Positions 21,904 to 30,282 of a DNA stretch of 37,903 nucleotides are shown one piece after another (within the stretch, counting starts at the first letter, position 1; every line of letters starts with the position of its first letter). The notes under the pieces are model-generated. The model was given only the letters and a program-made list of their open reading frames with translations, was not told the DNA's origin and searched no databases. Origin of the DNA: Kushneria indalinina DSM 14324 (GTDB lineage Bacteria; Pseudomonadota; Gammaproteobacteria; Pseudomonadales; Halomonadaceae); the NCBI RefSeq assembly GCF_003385845.1, contig NZ_QRDJ01000013.1, positions 1 to 37,903 of the forward strand, read 5' to 3'. The translations under genes and the position numbers were made by a program.

Positions 21904-22275
21904 ATGACCAAAATCGCGCAATACCTTGAAATTGAAAAGCGCTTGAAAGAACTTCAAAGTGAAATGGAGGCTTTTCACAGCGATGAAAAATTTCAGGATG
22001 ATTTGAAATTTAAAAGCGCTTTAGAAGAATTGTGTAATTCCTATAATCGTAGCCATGACGATGCGATCGTTGCATTGGGTGGCCACCTGAAAAGCAACGA
22101 CACTACCGCATCTGATGGTTCAACGGATGGAAGGCGTAAGAAAAGAAAGCTGAAAAAATACAAAAACCCACACACCGATGAAATCGTTGAAACCAGAGGT
22201 GGAAACCAAAAAACATTGAAGGCCTGGCGTGATGAATATGGCGCAGATGTAGTTGAGTCTTGGCTGCAGGAGTAA
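21904..22275 (+). CDS. MvaT-family xenogeneic silencer
   Basis: A 123-aa H-NS-like protein of the MvaT/MvaU family. The N-terminal coiled coil (MTKIAQYLEIEKRLKELQSEMEAF...) makes dimers; a basic linker (RRKKRKLKKYKNPH) leads to the DNA-binding end with the family signature KKYKNPHTDEIVETRGGN-QKTLKAWRDEYGADVVESW, including the RGGN loop that reads the AT-rich minor groove. Plasmid copies of this family silence horizontally acquired AT-rich genes and mute the plasmid's own cost to the host. It follows the stb genes by 22 bp with GGAG before ATG 21904 and ends at a strong terminator. The mob and stb regions nearby are AT-rich and are natural targets. Confidence 0.88.
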   Translation: MTKIAQYLEIEKRLKELQSEMEAFHSDEKFQDDLKFKSALEELCNSYNRSHDDAIVALGGHLKSNDTTASDGSTDGRRKKRKLKKYKNPHTDEIVETRGGNQKTLKAWRDEYGADVVESWLQE

Positions 22276-22305
22276 ACCCCATTTTATCGGGCCTTCGGCC
22301 CTGAA

Positions 22306-22336
22306 GCGGCGTGCCGCTAAAGCACGCCGCCTTTCT
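22306..22336 (+). terminator. Terminator of the stb-mvaT operon
   Basis: GCGGCGTGC (22306-22314) and GCACGCCGC (22322-22330) form a perfect 9-bp stem followed by CTTTCTT. A smaller GGGCC-TTC-GGCCC hairpin lies just upstream. Confidence 0.8.
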
Positions 22337-22421
22337 TACATGCATCGCCCTTGGTATGAGCACGAAGCGCCTATCGGCGCCTGTTTATCAAGTCGATGGC
22401 GTAGTGGGGTAGGGCTGCTCG

Positions 22422-22667
22422 TCAGCTGTCTTTGTCCTGAGCGCTGATAGCCTCTCGCGGTATGATCACATCCACTTTCCCTGCCAGTACAAGATACGCT
22501 TTCAGATTGCGTAAAGCGCTCTCCTGGACAGGATTTGCGCTCGCCTCCCAGCTGCGTATCGTCGCATGACTCACTCCCAAATGTTCTGCCATTTCTCTCT
22601 GAGTTTTCCCGGAAATTCGGCGCAGTAGCCTGAATTGCTCGGTCTTGTCTTTTGATCGGGCGTCCAA
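22422..22667 (-). CDS. XRE-type transcription regulator
   Basis: An 81-aa protein that is almost entirely a lambda-repressor-type helix-turn-helix: RLLRRISGKTQREMAEHLGVSHATIRSWEASANPVQESALRNL at residues ~13-55, with a short C-terminal extension. It starts at TTG 22667 (no ATG is available), with a weak AGG upstream, so expression is probably low. It is divergent from virB1 across a 157-bp gap that holds the T4SS promoter, so it most likely represses the transfer operon and itself. Confidence 0.8.
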   Translation of the reverse strand: MDARSKDKTEQFRLLRRISGKTQREMAEHLGVSHATIRSWEASANPVQESALRNLKAYLVLAGKVDVIIPREAISAQDKDS

Positions 22668-22755
22668 AGCTATAAACCTAGTTGAGTGGTTTTTTGTATG
22701 ACTAAAGTATCAGGAGCATCTGGTACAAAGAAGCTTTAAATACATAAAATATCAC

Positions 22756-22783
22756 TTGAACCTTAGGATCACGGTGATATAAA
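22756..22783 (+). promoter_or_regulatory. Promoter of the type IV secretion operon
   Basis: TTGAAC (22756-22761) and TATAAA (22778-22783) with a 16-bp spacer, 42 bp before the virB1 start. ATCAC (22751-22755) and GTGAT (22774-22778 region) flank the -35 and spacer as an interrupted dyad that could be the operator of the divergent XRE protein. Confidence 0.65.
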
Positions 22784-22824
22784 ATAGCATCAGCGTCAAT
22801 TCAGCCACCTTGGAGCTGATGCAA

Positions 22825-23469
22825 ATGTTCGATGTTGCGCTTGTGGAGCAGTGTACGACAGAAGTTGCTCCTCAGACCATGCAAACCCTTATCGATGTTG
22901 AGTCTAGCGGCAATCCTTTTGCGATTGCCGCCGTTGGTGTTGATGTGATCTCTACCCCTGAAGGGAAAGAAGAAGCTATTGAATCAGCAAAAAGTCTTAT
23001 GAGCCAAGGCTACAATATATCACTAGGTCTTGGTCAGATTAATATGCACAACTTCGAAGCCTTGGGGCTTACGTTATCTAATGTTTTTGACCCATGCACC
23101 AACATCCAAGCGGCCGACAAGATCCTTTCGGACTGCTATCAGCGCGCTGCCGCCGAGTTTGATGATGGGCAGCGCGCACTTCAAGCAGCATTTAGTTGTT
23201 ACTACTCAAACAACTTCTCTAGGGGCTTCGAGCCTGATGACTCCAATGGCAATAGCTATGTCCAGCGTGTGGCCGCAAGCCACGAGCGGCTGAGTGTGCC
23301 GCAGATAAATTTCGATCGAAGCGATATTGATGACCACAGGGGAGGTGAGACCTCAAAACAAGACGATGGCAATACCGAAGAAGAGCCGCACAAAGAAATT
23401 CGTGCAATAGAAAATTTTGAATCTTCAGAAAAGGGTGGATGGGATGTATTTCAAGACTTCACTGGTTAA
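22825..23469 (+). CDS. virB1: VirB1 lytic transglycosylase
   Basis: A 214-aa lytic transglycosylase that opens peptidoglycan for the channel. The catalytic glutamate is E26 in IDVESSGNPFAI; LGLGQINMHNFEALGL (~residues 70-86) and AFSCYYSNNFSRGF (~125-138) are the other lysozyme-like blocks. The last ~60 residues are acidic and variable. ATG 22825 is chosen because GGAG lies 9 nt upstream; TTG 22810 and ATG 22819 would overlap it. No signal peptide is visible from any of these starts, as in several VirB1 proteins, so export may depend on the complex. First gene of the operon. Confidence 0.85.
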   Translation: MFDVALVEQCTTEVAPQTMQTLIDVESSGNPFAIAAVGVDVISTPEGKEEAIESAKSLMSQGYNISLGLGQINMHNFEALGLTLSNVFDPCTNIQAADKILSDCYQRAAAEFDDGQRALQAAFSCYYSNNFSRGFEPDDSNGNSYVQRVAASHERLSVPQINFDRSDIDDHRGGETSKQDDGNTEEEPHKEIRAIENFESSEKGGWDVFQDFTG

Positions 23470-23773
23470 AAAGGCTGGATCGGCAGTAACAAGATCGTTG
23501 ATGGCGATAAGCCTGTCTTTGCTGCCTGCGGCTGCTTTTGCTCAGGGCTTGGACCAGGCAGATCAAGCCATGGATGACTTCCGAGTGTGGGCTTATGGCG
23601 CTCTGGCCATCGGCTGCCTGATCTACATGCTGTACCAGGTCTCGATGGCTCTGTTGCAAAAGCAGCCTTGGGCAGACGTTCTCATGGGTCTGGTCTACTG
23701 CGCTATTGCCGGCGGCATTATGGTAGCTGCTGATTTTGCATGGAGCATCTGGGGTACAGGGGGCGCGCTCTAA
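23444..23773 (+). CDS. virB2: VirB2 major pilin
   Basis: A 109-aa pilin precursor. A long basic N-terminus (KTSLVKKAGSAVTRS) leads to a hydrophobic signal ending AAAFAQ-GLDQ near residue 34; mature residues have two membrane helices (WAYGALAIGCLIYMLYQVSM and VLMGLVYCAIAGGIMVAADFAWS), as in all VirB2/TrbC pilins. ATG 23444 overlaps the end of virB1 by 26 bp with AGGGTGG upstream. It should form the transfer pilus. Confidence 0.88.
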   Translation: MYFKTSLVKKAGSAVTRSLMAISLSLLPAAAFAQGLDQADQAMDDFRVWAYGALAIGCLIYMLYQVSMALLQKQPWADVLMGLVYCAIAGGIMVAADFAWSIWGTGGAL

Positions 23774-23774
23774 A

Positions 23775-24152
23775 ATGGCAGAAGAGAGGCCACGTTTTGC
23801 CACATATCGCGGCGCAGGTCACGTTGCATTGGTGTGGGGCGTGCCTCTCATGCCAATGCTGGTTCTCTGTGGACTGCTGGTAGCGACACTCTTCCTTTTC
23901 ATTCTCCTGCTCAAGATGGTCAAGACGGGCTTGGCCATTGCCGCGCTGGTTGCCTGCGTGATGGTTTGGATGAAGGTCGAGTGTGCTGGGCATCCAAAGG
24001 CGCTCGAGATAAGAAAGCGGGAGCTGAGGGAGTTATTTCGACGCCTGAAGCTTAAAAGCAAAACGATTGTCGTCACCAGCATGAAAGGACGAAAGAGGAA
24101 AGATAGCGATGGTATACAGCGATATATTAAAAGACGCTCTCGCATTCGCTGA
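23775..24152 (+). CDS. virB3: VirB3 inner-membrane protein
   Basis: A 125-aa VirB3. The N-terminal family box RPRFATYRGAGHVALVWGVPLMPM is present, followed by two close membrane helices to about residue 65 and a basic C-terminus (KALEIRKRELRELFRRLKLKSK). It works beside VirB4 at the inner membrane. Slightly longer than typical (~100 aa); its last 44 bp overlap the start of virB4 in another frame, and the tail (GIQRYIKRRSRIR) is therefore probably an extension of convenience. It begins 1 nt after the virB2 stop. Confidence 0.87.
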   Translation: MAEERPRFATYRGAGHVALVWGVPLMPMLVLCGLLVATLFLFILLLKMVKTGLAIAALVACVMVWMKVECAGHPKALEIRKRELRELFRRLKLKSKTIVVTSMKGRKRKDSDGIQRYIKRRSRIR

Positions 24153-26505
24153 CTGTGTTCCAGGTTATGGCCTGCAAGTTGATGAGCGAATTATTTCTCT
24201 GGACAAAGAGCGTTTGATGGCTGTTGTTCAGTTTGGGGGCATTTCGTTCAATACGCTTGATAATGAAACGCTTGAGCGGGCAGCTACGCGATTGACTCGT
24301 GTTTTAAGCGTAGCCGGCACAGTAAATGGGCCTCGGTTGGCAGTATGGGCTCATGTCATCAAAAAAGAGGTTGGCGTTGACCAGGATTACCATTTCAACA
24401 ACGACTTTCTTGACTCTTTCAATGAAAAATATATCGAGCGGTTCGATTCCGGCCGCTTTTATCAAACCCGATATTATTTAACCTTTGTCTATAAATACAG
24501 AGATAGCATTGATGATGGCATCAATGAGTTGAATCTGCTTTTGGATTCAGTCTTGAACAACACGGCTGAATTTGAGCCGATCGCTTTGGGCGTTGGGCGA
24601 AACGTCTATGGGGCAAATACATCCGAAATTGCCAGCTTCCTTGGCTATCTCGCTTCAGGTAGTGAAACCGAAGTGCTGCTGGGAAGAGATCCGGTGGTGG
24701 ACTTGATTGATCAGGGGTCAGCGCATTTTGGGTATGACGTGGCCGAGTTTCGCAGCAGCAACGGGACTCGAAAATTTGCTTCATTCTACGACCTGAGAAC
24801 GCATCCGCCGGAAGGTTCTACCGGCCAGTGGGACTTTATCCTTTCCCAGCCAACCGAGTTTGTTTTCAGTCAGTGCTTCCACTACTTCAATACCGATACC
24901 ACTCAAAAAATGCTTGATTCTGCGACGAACAAGCTTGTCTCCGGTCAAAATACGCCTGATCGCCTGGTCGATGAGATGTCTAGGGCAAAGGAGTACGTTG
25001 CTACTGGTGATGTGGTTTTTGGCATGTTGCAAGGAGCCCTCATTGTCTATGGCTCAACCCCCAAGGCTGCAGTCGATGCCGGAAACCGAATGGTTTCCGA
25101 GTTTGCAGGCTCGGGCGACAGCGATTTCAGGCGCGCCACACTGTCTGCAATAGATACCTACTATTCGGTGTTTCCCGCGTCACCTGTCAAACCCTTTCAG
25201 GAGCCTAAAACGACTCGTAATTTGGCGTGCGGCTTTAGTCTGCACAGCTATCCCTCTGGCAAGGCGACAGGGAATCCTCTCGGTGATGGTTCTGCTGTCA
25301 TTCCGTTATCCACAGAGGACGGTGGTCTTTATTTTTTCAATCTGCATGACACTCCTCTGGGAAGAGATAATCGGGGCGATCCCGAACCGGGCCACATGAT
25401 GACGCTTGGCATGACGGGCGCCGGTAAAACCACATTTGAAGCAGTTGTCATTAACTATCTCTCAAGGTTCGATCCAGCAATTTTTGGCATCGATTACAAC
25501 GAGTCGATGCACAACAATTTCCGAGGTCCGCTGGGTGGGGAATATTTTCGTATTCGCGAAGGCGAATATACAGGGATTCAGCCGTTCCAGTGGGATGATT
25601 CTGCCGAGCAACGAGATTTTCTGTATCAGCTGGTTATCACGCTGGCTGGAACAGAAACAACTTCGGAAGAAAAGGGGCAGGTGAAGCTTGCAGTCGATAC
25701 TGTCATGTCTTTTCCCGAAGTGACTGACAGGCGTTTGAGCACGGTTGTAGAAAACATTCCTCAAGGGGCAGGTAATAGCCTGAGAACTCGCCTTGCCGAG
25801 TGGTGCGCAAATGAAGGAGGGCGTCATGCATGGGCACTGGATAGCCCTGAAAATCGCTTCAATCCGTCCGAAATGTTTCGGGTAGCCTTCGACGCCACTA
25901 GGCTGCTGACCCATAACAACCCTGTCACCGAACCTCTATTGCTGACTCTTTTTGCAATGAAAAGTCGTATGCAACAGGCGCGCAAGGGGCATCCACTGAT
26001 CACTATGGTGGCCGAGTTCTGGGCGCCGGCCAATTATCCAGCGACCGCTGCTGAGCTAAAGAAAATCCTTCTAGCAGGACGTTTGAGGGGGGAAATATGC
26101 ATGCTGTCATCGCAAACGCCACAATCAGCCCTGACCTGCATGATCGCCAGTGAAGTTATTCAACAGACCCCGACCAAAGTGCTTTTGCCCAATCACGATG
26201 CTCAGTATGAGTCATACAAGAGCATCGGGGTCAGTGAAAAGGACTTCGAGACAATAGTTGAATTACCACGCGAATCTCGCAGATTTGTTATCAAGCAGGG
26301 AACCAAGTCATCGTTGGCATCGTTGGATCTGTCGGGATTTGATGAGTTCCTTCCAATTATCTCTTCAACAGATTCATCAATCGCGGCAGTTGACTCTCTT
26401 ATTGAGGAAATGGGCACCAGCGACCCGGCAGTATGGCTGCCTGAATACCAGAAAAGGTTGCGTCAAAAAGCTGCTCAAAAGAAGGAGATTCTTGAAGATG
26501 ACTAA
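24109..26505 (+). CDS. virB4: VirB4 secretion ATPase
   Basis: A 798-aa VirB4, the large ATPase that energises pilus assembly and transfer. The N-terminal half has the family layout with NTAEFEPIALGVGRN and the link to the membrane; the Walker A motif GMTGAGKTT is at residues ~433-441, and the Walker B strand reads PLITMVAEFWAPANY near 632-646, with Ala where many VirB4 proteins have Asp (DEFW). SSQTPQSALTCMIASEVIQQTPTKVLLPN is the conserved C-terminal block. ATG 24109 has GAGGAAAG upstream and overlaps virB3. Confidence 0.92.
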   Translation: MVYSDILKDALAFADCVPGYGLQVDERIISLDKERLMAVVQFGGISFNTLDNETLERAATRLTRVLSVAGTVNGPRLAVWAHVIKKEVGVDQDYHFNNDFLDSFNEKYIERFDSGRFYQTRYYLTFVYKYRDSIDDGINELNLLLDSVLNNTAEFEPIALGVGRNVYGANTSEIASFLGYLASGSETEVLLGRDPVVDLIDQGSAHFGYDVAEFRSSNGTRKFASFYDLRTHPPEGSTGQWDFILSQPTEFVFSQCFHYFNTDTTQKMLDSATNKLVSGQNTPDRLVDEMSRAKEYVATGDVVFGMLQGALIVYGSTPKAAVDAGNRMVSEFAGSGDSDFRRATLSAIDTYYSVFPASPVKPFQEPKTTRNLACGFSLHSYPSGKATGNPLGDGSAVIPLSTEDGGLYFFNLHDTPLGRDNRGDPEPGHMMTLGMTGAGKTTFEAVVINYLSRFDPAIFGIDYNESMHNNFRGPLGGEYFRIREGEYTGIQPFQWDDSAEQRDFLYQLVITLAGTETTSEEKGQVKLAVDTVMSFPEVTDRRLSTVVENIPQGAGNSLRTRLAEWCANEGGRHAWALDSPENRFNPSEMFRVAFDATRLLTHNNPVTEPLLLTLFAMKSRMQQARKGHPLITMVAEFWAPANYPATAAELKKILLAGRLRGEICMLSSQTPQSALTCMIASEVIQQTPTKVLLPNHDAQYESYKSIGVSEKDFETIVELPRESRRFVIKQGTKSSLASLDLSGFDEFLPIISSTDSSIAAVDSLIEEMGTSDPAVWLPEYQKRLRQKAAQKKEILEDD

Positions 26506-27109
26506 TCGAACCCAGACGCGCTCGCTTCTGCTGGCCTTGTGCCTTTTGAGCGCTGACGCCCATGCCCAGGTGCCCACTACAGACGTTGCCAATCTGGCGC
26601 AGGCGGTCAAGGCAGTAGAGGAAGCCCAGCGACAGTATGACCAGGTAAAAAATAACTTTGATACACAGATGCGGGCTATCAAGGGTAATAACTGGGGCCG
26701 GGTCATCAGAAACGTTCGAAACAATGTGGATTACATCCCTGTAGACAACTGGCGCGATATCGACAGTATCGATGTCGCTGCTCTGAGGCAGCGATACGAT
26801 CTCGTATCAGACGACCCGCAGCAGCAGCAAGTTTACGACAAGGAAATGCGTTATCTGGCAGCCAATGAGGCTGCCTATAGGTCTCAGCAACAGCGGCTGG
26901 CCAACATTGAAGAGTACAAGCGCCGCGCGGCTGATGCTCAGACGCCCCAGCAGCGGGAGGAGCTACAAAACGCCATATCGCTCGAGGTTGCTGCGATGCA
27001 AAGCGATCAGAACAGGCTCGATAACCTCAACAGGAACATGGACCGGGAGGCGAAGCTGCGTGAGCGCTCTGCAAACCGTGAGCTGGCTTCCATGTTCGAA
27101 GCTGACTAG
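26498..27109 (+). CDS. virB5: VirB5 minor pilus protein
   Basis: A 203-aa VirB5. A signal peptide (RSLLLALCLLSADAHAQ) ends near residue 24, followed by a helical bundle with the family feature of coiled Gln/Asn-rich helices (QYDQVKNNFDTQMRAIKGNNWGRVI). It lies at the pilus tip and helps contact with recipients. ATG 26498 follows GAAGGAG and overlaps the virB4 end by 8 bp. Confidence 0.85.
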   Translation: MTNRTQTRSLLLALCLLSADAHAQVPTTDVANLAQAVKAVEEAQRQYDQVKNNFDTQMRAIKGNNWGRVIRNVRNNVDYIPVDNWRDIDSIDVAALRQRYDLVSDDPQQQQVYDKEMRYLAANEAAYRSQQQRLANIEEYKRRAADAQTPQQREELQNAISLEVAAMQSDQNRLDNLNRNMDREAKLRERSANRELASMFEAD

Positions 27110-27118
27110 GAGGCTGCC

Positions 27119-28117
27119 ATGGCTGCGATTGATACCACCACGCCAGGTGCCTATGTGTTCGACTGGCTGGACAACGAACTATTGCCAATGCTGGCAAATA
27201 GTGTTGGTGGGCTGATGCAGGCTATCTCTCCAGTGATGGGGGCAGCCGTTATCACATGGTTTGTATTGTGGGCGTGGCGTTACATAAGAGAGCAGCAGCC
27301 TATAACCGATCTTCTATACAAATTCTTTGTTTTGGCATCGGTCTGCTTTTTTGCTTTTTCTGCGCCTTATTACGCCAATACCATCATCCCTATGGTCAAT
27401 AATCTTCCGTTTGATTTATCCGAGCCTTTCATTGGTAGTGGCCAAGATATTCAAAACGCCGCTGACAATCTCATTAATGAGAACAGCCAAATAATAAAAA
27501 GGATGTGGGACAAAGCCAAATTTGTTTCATGGTCTGGTGTCGATTTGAACAACTTTGCAAATGTGACCTATGCCACTCTGATTGTAGGAGTGCTTGGGAA
27601 TGTTTATGCGGCTATTGGTCTGTTCTTTATGGTCGTGGCAAAGTTGATGGTGAATGTGCTGCTTGCTATCGGTCCCGCGTTTATTGCCTGCGCCTTTTTC
27701 CCGGCTGTCCGTAACTATTTCAATCTATGGATAAATCAGGTGGTCAACTATGTGATCTTGGCAACCATATTCGCAGTTATCTTTTCGATCCAGCTGACCC
27801 TGATAAATGATCTTGTTCAGTTCGATGATGGCAAGCTACCTCCTGACCGGATCGATAAAATCATGGTGGTTTACATCATTGCCTTGGCGACATTAACGGC
27901 CATCCCCATGATCGCCTCTTCGCTTTCTGGCGGCATGGGGCTGAATGGGCTTGTGGGCAATACAGTGAGCACGGTCATGTCGATGGTTAATCCTGCAGCA
28001 GCTGCAACACGAGGGCTTGGAAAAATGGCCGGGGGCCTGGGCGGCGGCGGAGGTCTTGGTAGAAACCGGATAACGCCCGGGCCAGGCGGCGGCGGAACCC
28101 CGCCAAGGGCCGGGTAG
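27119..28117 (+). CDS. virB6: VirB6 polytopic channel protein
   Basis: A 332-aa TrbL/VirB6 protein with about six membrane helices, including SVCFFAFSAPYYANTII, LIVGVLGNVYAAIGLFFMVVAKLMVNVLLAIGPAFIACAFF and YVILATIFAVIFSIQLTL. A Gly-rich, low-complexity C-terminus (LGGGGGLGRNRITPGPGGGG) follows residue ~300. It forms part of the inner-membrane pore. TAGGAGG precedes ATG 27119. Confidence 0.88.
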   Translation: MAAIDTTTPGAYVFDWLDNELLPMLANSVGGLMQAISPVMGAAVITWFVLWAWRYIREQQPITDLLYKFFVLASVCFFAFSAPYYANTIIPMVNNLPFDLSEPFIGSGQDIQNAADNLINENSQIIKRMWDKAKFVSWSGVDLNNFANVTYATLIVGVLGNVYAAIGLFFMVVAKLMVNVLLAIGPAFIACAFFPAVRNYFNLWINQVVNYVILATIFAVIFSIQLTLINDLVQFDDGKLPPDRIDKIMVVYIIALATLTAIPMIASSLSGGMGLNGLVGNTVSTVMSMVNPAAAATRGLGKMAGGLGGGGGLGRNRITPGPGGGGTPPRAG

Positions 28118-28153
28118 CTAGTTTGAATTTATTTACATAGTTTGGAGTTTGAC

Positions 28154-28480
28154 ATGAATATCAAAACCATTTTTGCTACAGCTGCCATTTCTTTTGCCAT
28201 CGCAGGATGCGGTAATGATGACGGTGAATCATTTGTCGGCACATGGAAAGGGTATAGCGATTCGAAGGACGCTGATTTTACCTATCAGATTGAAAAGGAA
28301 AGATCGACGTTCAATGTCCATCGGCAAATGCTGTCTTACGAACCTGACTTTTATAAAGCCACGGCGATCGACAAGAATACTCTGAAACTCGAAGACGGTG
28401 ACGTTCTTTCGTACAACGAAGAGAACGACACCGTTTTTGCTCGCGCTGATGATGTAACCCTCGATAGAACCCAGCAATAA
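28154..28480 (+). CDS. Small lipoprotein, possible entry-exclusion protein
   Basis: A 108-aa lipoprotein: signal IFATAAISFAIAG with lipobox IAGC, Cys at residue ~19, then a charged ~88-aa mature domain with FVGTWKGYSDS and DFTYQIEKE resembling a small beta-barrel lipoprotein. GGAG lies before ATG 28154. Its place between virB6 and virB7 matches where eex entry-exclusion lipoproteins lie in related VirB operons, and I suggest that role. The sequence is not close to any Eex I know. A hairpin after it may insulate its expression. Confidence 0.6.
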   Translation: MNIKTIFATAAISFAIAGCGNDDGESFVGTWKGYSDSKDADFTYQIEKERSTFNVHRQMLSYEPDFYKATAIDKNTLKLEDGDVLSYNEENDTVFARADDVTLDRTQQ

Positions 28481-28498
28481 CCTGAAATTATAACCTTT

Positions 28499-28523
28499 AC
28501 CCATTGCGTATATCGCAATGGGT
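28499..28523 (+). terminator. Hairpin before virB7, possible attenuator
   Basis: ACCCATTGCG and CGCAATGGGT form a perfect 10-bp stem with a TATAT loop, followed by TTGGGGG. The T-run is short, so it may only partly stop transcription and lower expression of virB7-B11 relative to the lipoprotein gene. Confidence 0.5.
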
Positions 28524-28554
28524 TTGGGGGAGCTTTGGCTTGGAGAATGACCAG

Positions 28555-28710
28555 ATGGAAAATTCAAAGAAGTTTTTATTACTTATCGTAATTTCAATCA
28601 TGGCTGGTTGTGCCTCGTCACCCCCGGAGGCTCCCATGCCAAAAGGCCAGCCGTTTCAAATAAACCATTTCCATCCGGTTACTGGCGAGGATCTTCGAAA
28701 TGAAAAATAA
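28555..28710 (+). CDS. virB7: VirB7 lipoprotein
   Basis: A 51-aa lipoprotein with signal KKFLLLIVISIMAG and lipobox IMAGC, a short proline-rich mature part (SSPPEAPMPKGQPFQIN) and the length typical of VirB7. It anchors the outer-membrane core with VirB9. ATG 28555 follows TTGGAG; it overlaps virB8 by 11 bp. Confidence 0.8.
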   Translation: MENSKKFLLLIVISIMAGCASSPPEAPMPKGQPFQINHFHPVTGEDLRNEK

Positions 28711-29482
28711 CCCGTTCAAGCGCCGATCCAAGCAACAAAAAATGCAGGAGAATCGGCAGGCCGTCGAAGACCAGAATACTCCTGACGGCGGCAAATTATC
28801 GAAAGAGGCGCAGCGCCTCATTGAAGAGTCGCGCGATTTCGAAAAGTCAAAAGCAGAAAATGCCGATCGCAAGTCGAAACTGGCCTTCAAGATCGCAATG
28901 GGAGCCGGAGCTATTGCCGTGGTGGAGGCGATTGCGTTGGCCAGTCTGGTGCCGCTCAAAACCGTCGAGCCTTATGTCATCCGCGTTGATAACGCGACAG
29001 GATTTACTGATGTGCAACGCCCCTTGGCGGATGCCGTAGATACCAATGAGGCCATGAACCGGTTTTTTGTCAGGACATATGTCAACGCCCGCGAGTCATA
29101 TGACTGGAACAGCATCGAAAGTGACTTCAGCCGTGTTCGCTTAATGTCTACTGCCGACGTGTTTTCGCGATATTCAAATATCGTTCAGTCCGATGAAGGG
29201 GTTCTTGAAGTTCTGGGAGAAAGAGCCCGCGCGGTAGTGAATATCAAGAACATCACCTTCATCGATAGCGGCAAGCAGACAGTTGCTCAGGTCAGATTTT
29301 CGAAAAGCTTCCAATCGAATGATGGCACTCCTTTGACAGGCAGAAGCGGCGGGGAGTGGCTGGCATCACTGACTTTCAACTATCCCAACGCTGATCTTAG
29401 CGATGTAGAACGTGCAATCAATCCTTTGAATTTCAGGGTAAACAGCTATCGCCTTGATCGGGTAAGCGGGGGTGATCAATGA
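28700..29482 (+). CDS. virB8: VirB8 scaffold protein
   Basis: A 260-aa VirB8. A charged cytoplasmic N-terminus of ~65 residues is followed by one membrane helix (~70-88, IAMGAGAIAVVEAIALASLVPL) and the periplasmic domain with TVEPYVIRVDNATG, RFFVRTYVNARESYDW and FRVNSYRLD. It nucleates assembly of the complex. Starts inside virB7 and ends overlapping virB9 by 4 bp (ATGA). Confidence 0.92.
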   Translation: MKNNPFKRRSKQQKMQENRQAVEDQNTPDGGKLSKEAQRLIEESRDFEKSKAENADRKSKLAFKIAMGAGAIAVVEAIALASLVPLKTVEPYVIRVDNATGFTDVQRPLADAVDTNEAMNRFFVRTYVNARESYDWNSIESDFSRVRLMSTADVFSRYSNIVQSDEGVLEVLGERARAVVNIKNITFIDSGKQTVAQVRFSKSFQSNDGTPLTGRSGGEWLASLTFNYPNADLSDVERAINPLNFRVNSYRLDRVSGGDQ

Positions 29483-30282
29483 GGGCTCCTGTTGCGTTTG
29501 CAGCACTGACGGTAGTAGTCAGCCTGACAGTTCCAGGCATTAGCTGCGCAGCCATCAATCCGGCCGGCACAAAGTACGACAGCCGGGTCAAAACCGTTTT
29601 TTACAATCCTGATGACGTTGTTCGCGTAAAGGTTCGACAGGGCACTTCGACGTTAATCCAGCTCGAGGATGATGAAACGCTTGAGGCTGCCAATGGTGGG
29701 ATGGGGATAGGCGATTCCGAGGCGTGGACGATCGGGGTCCGTGGAAACAATATCTTCATGAAACCCAAGGCTGCGTCGCCCGATACCAATATTACGCTTG
29801 TGACCAACAAGCGCACCTATGCATTCGCGCTTGAGTCGGTCAAAAACGACAGTAACGCTGCTTATATCGTTCGATTCAACTACCCGGAAAAGCCCGAGCC
29901 GAAGCCTAATCCAGCCGCGAACAGACAGCCGTGCACGGATTTGCCGGACCCGACCGCGGTTAATGTTTCCTACCAGGCCTGGGGCGACGGGGCGCTGACA
30001 CCTACAGCCATGTGGGATGACGGGCGCTTCACGTGCATGAAGTACCCACGAACAAATGATTTGCCAGCGATTTACCGGATTGCAGGCGACGGCTCCGAAA
30101 CACTGACCAACTACAACGTGGAAGGAAACATTGTCGTTGTTCACAGCGTGGCGAAGGAGTTTCGTTTACGCCTCGGAGAGCAGGTGCTGGGGATACGCAC
30201 TGATGGACTCAAAAAGGCGAACTTCAATCGCAGAAACACAACTGTGCCGGGCGAGTATCGAGAGGTGACGGGCGATGAGTGA
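29479..30282 (+). CDS. virB9: VirB9 outer-membrane core protein
   Basis: A 267-aa VirB9. The signal peptide (PVAFAALTVVVSLTVPGISCA) ends near residue 25; the N-terminal domain begins YDSRVKTVFYNPDDVVRV and contains IFMKPKAASPDTNITLVTNKRTYAF; the C-terminal domain has ADGTETL-like GDGSETLTNYNVEGNIVVVH. It pairs with VirB7 and VirB10 in the core complex. Overlaps both virB8 and virB10. Confidence 0.92.
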   Translation: MRAPVAFAALTVVVSLTVPGISCAAINPAGTKYDSRVKTVFYNPDDVVRVKVRQGTSTLIQLEDDETLEAANGGMGIGDSEAWTIGVRGNNIFMKPKAASPDTNITLVTNKRTYAFALESVKNDSNAAYIVRFNYPEKPEPKPNPAANRQPCTDLPDPTAVNVSYQAWGDGALTPTAMWDDGRFTCMKYPRTNDLPAIYRIAGDGSETLTNYNVEGNIVVVHSVAKEFRLRLGEQVLGIRTDGLKKANFNRRNTTVPGEYREVTGDE

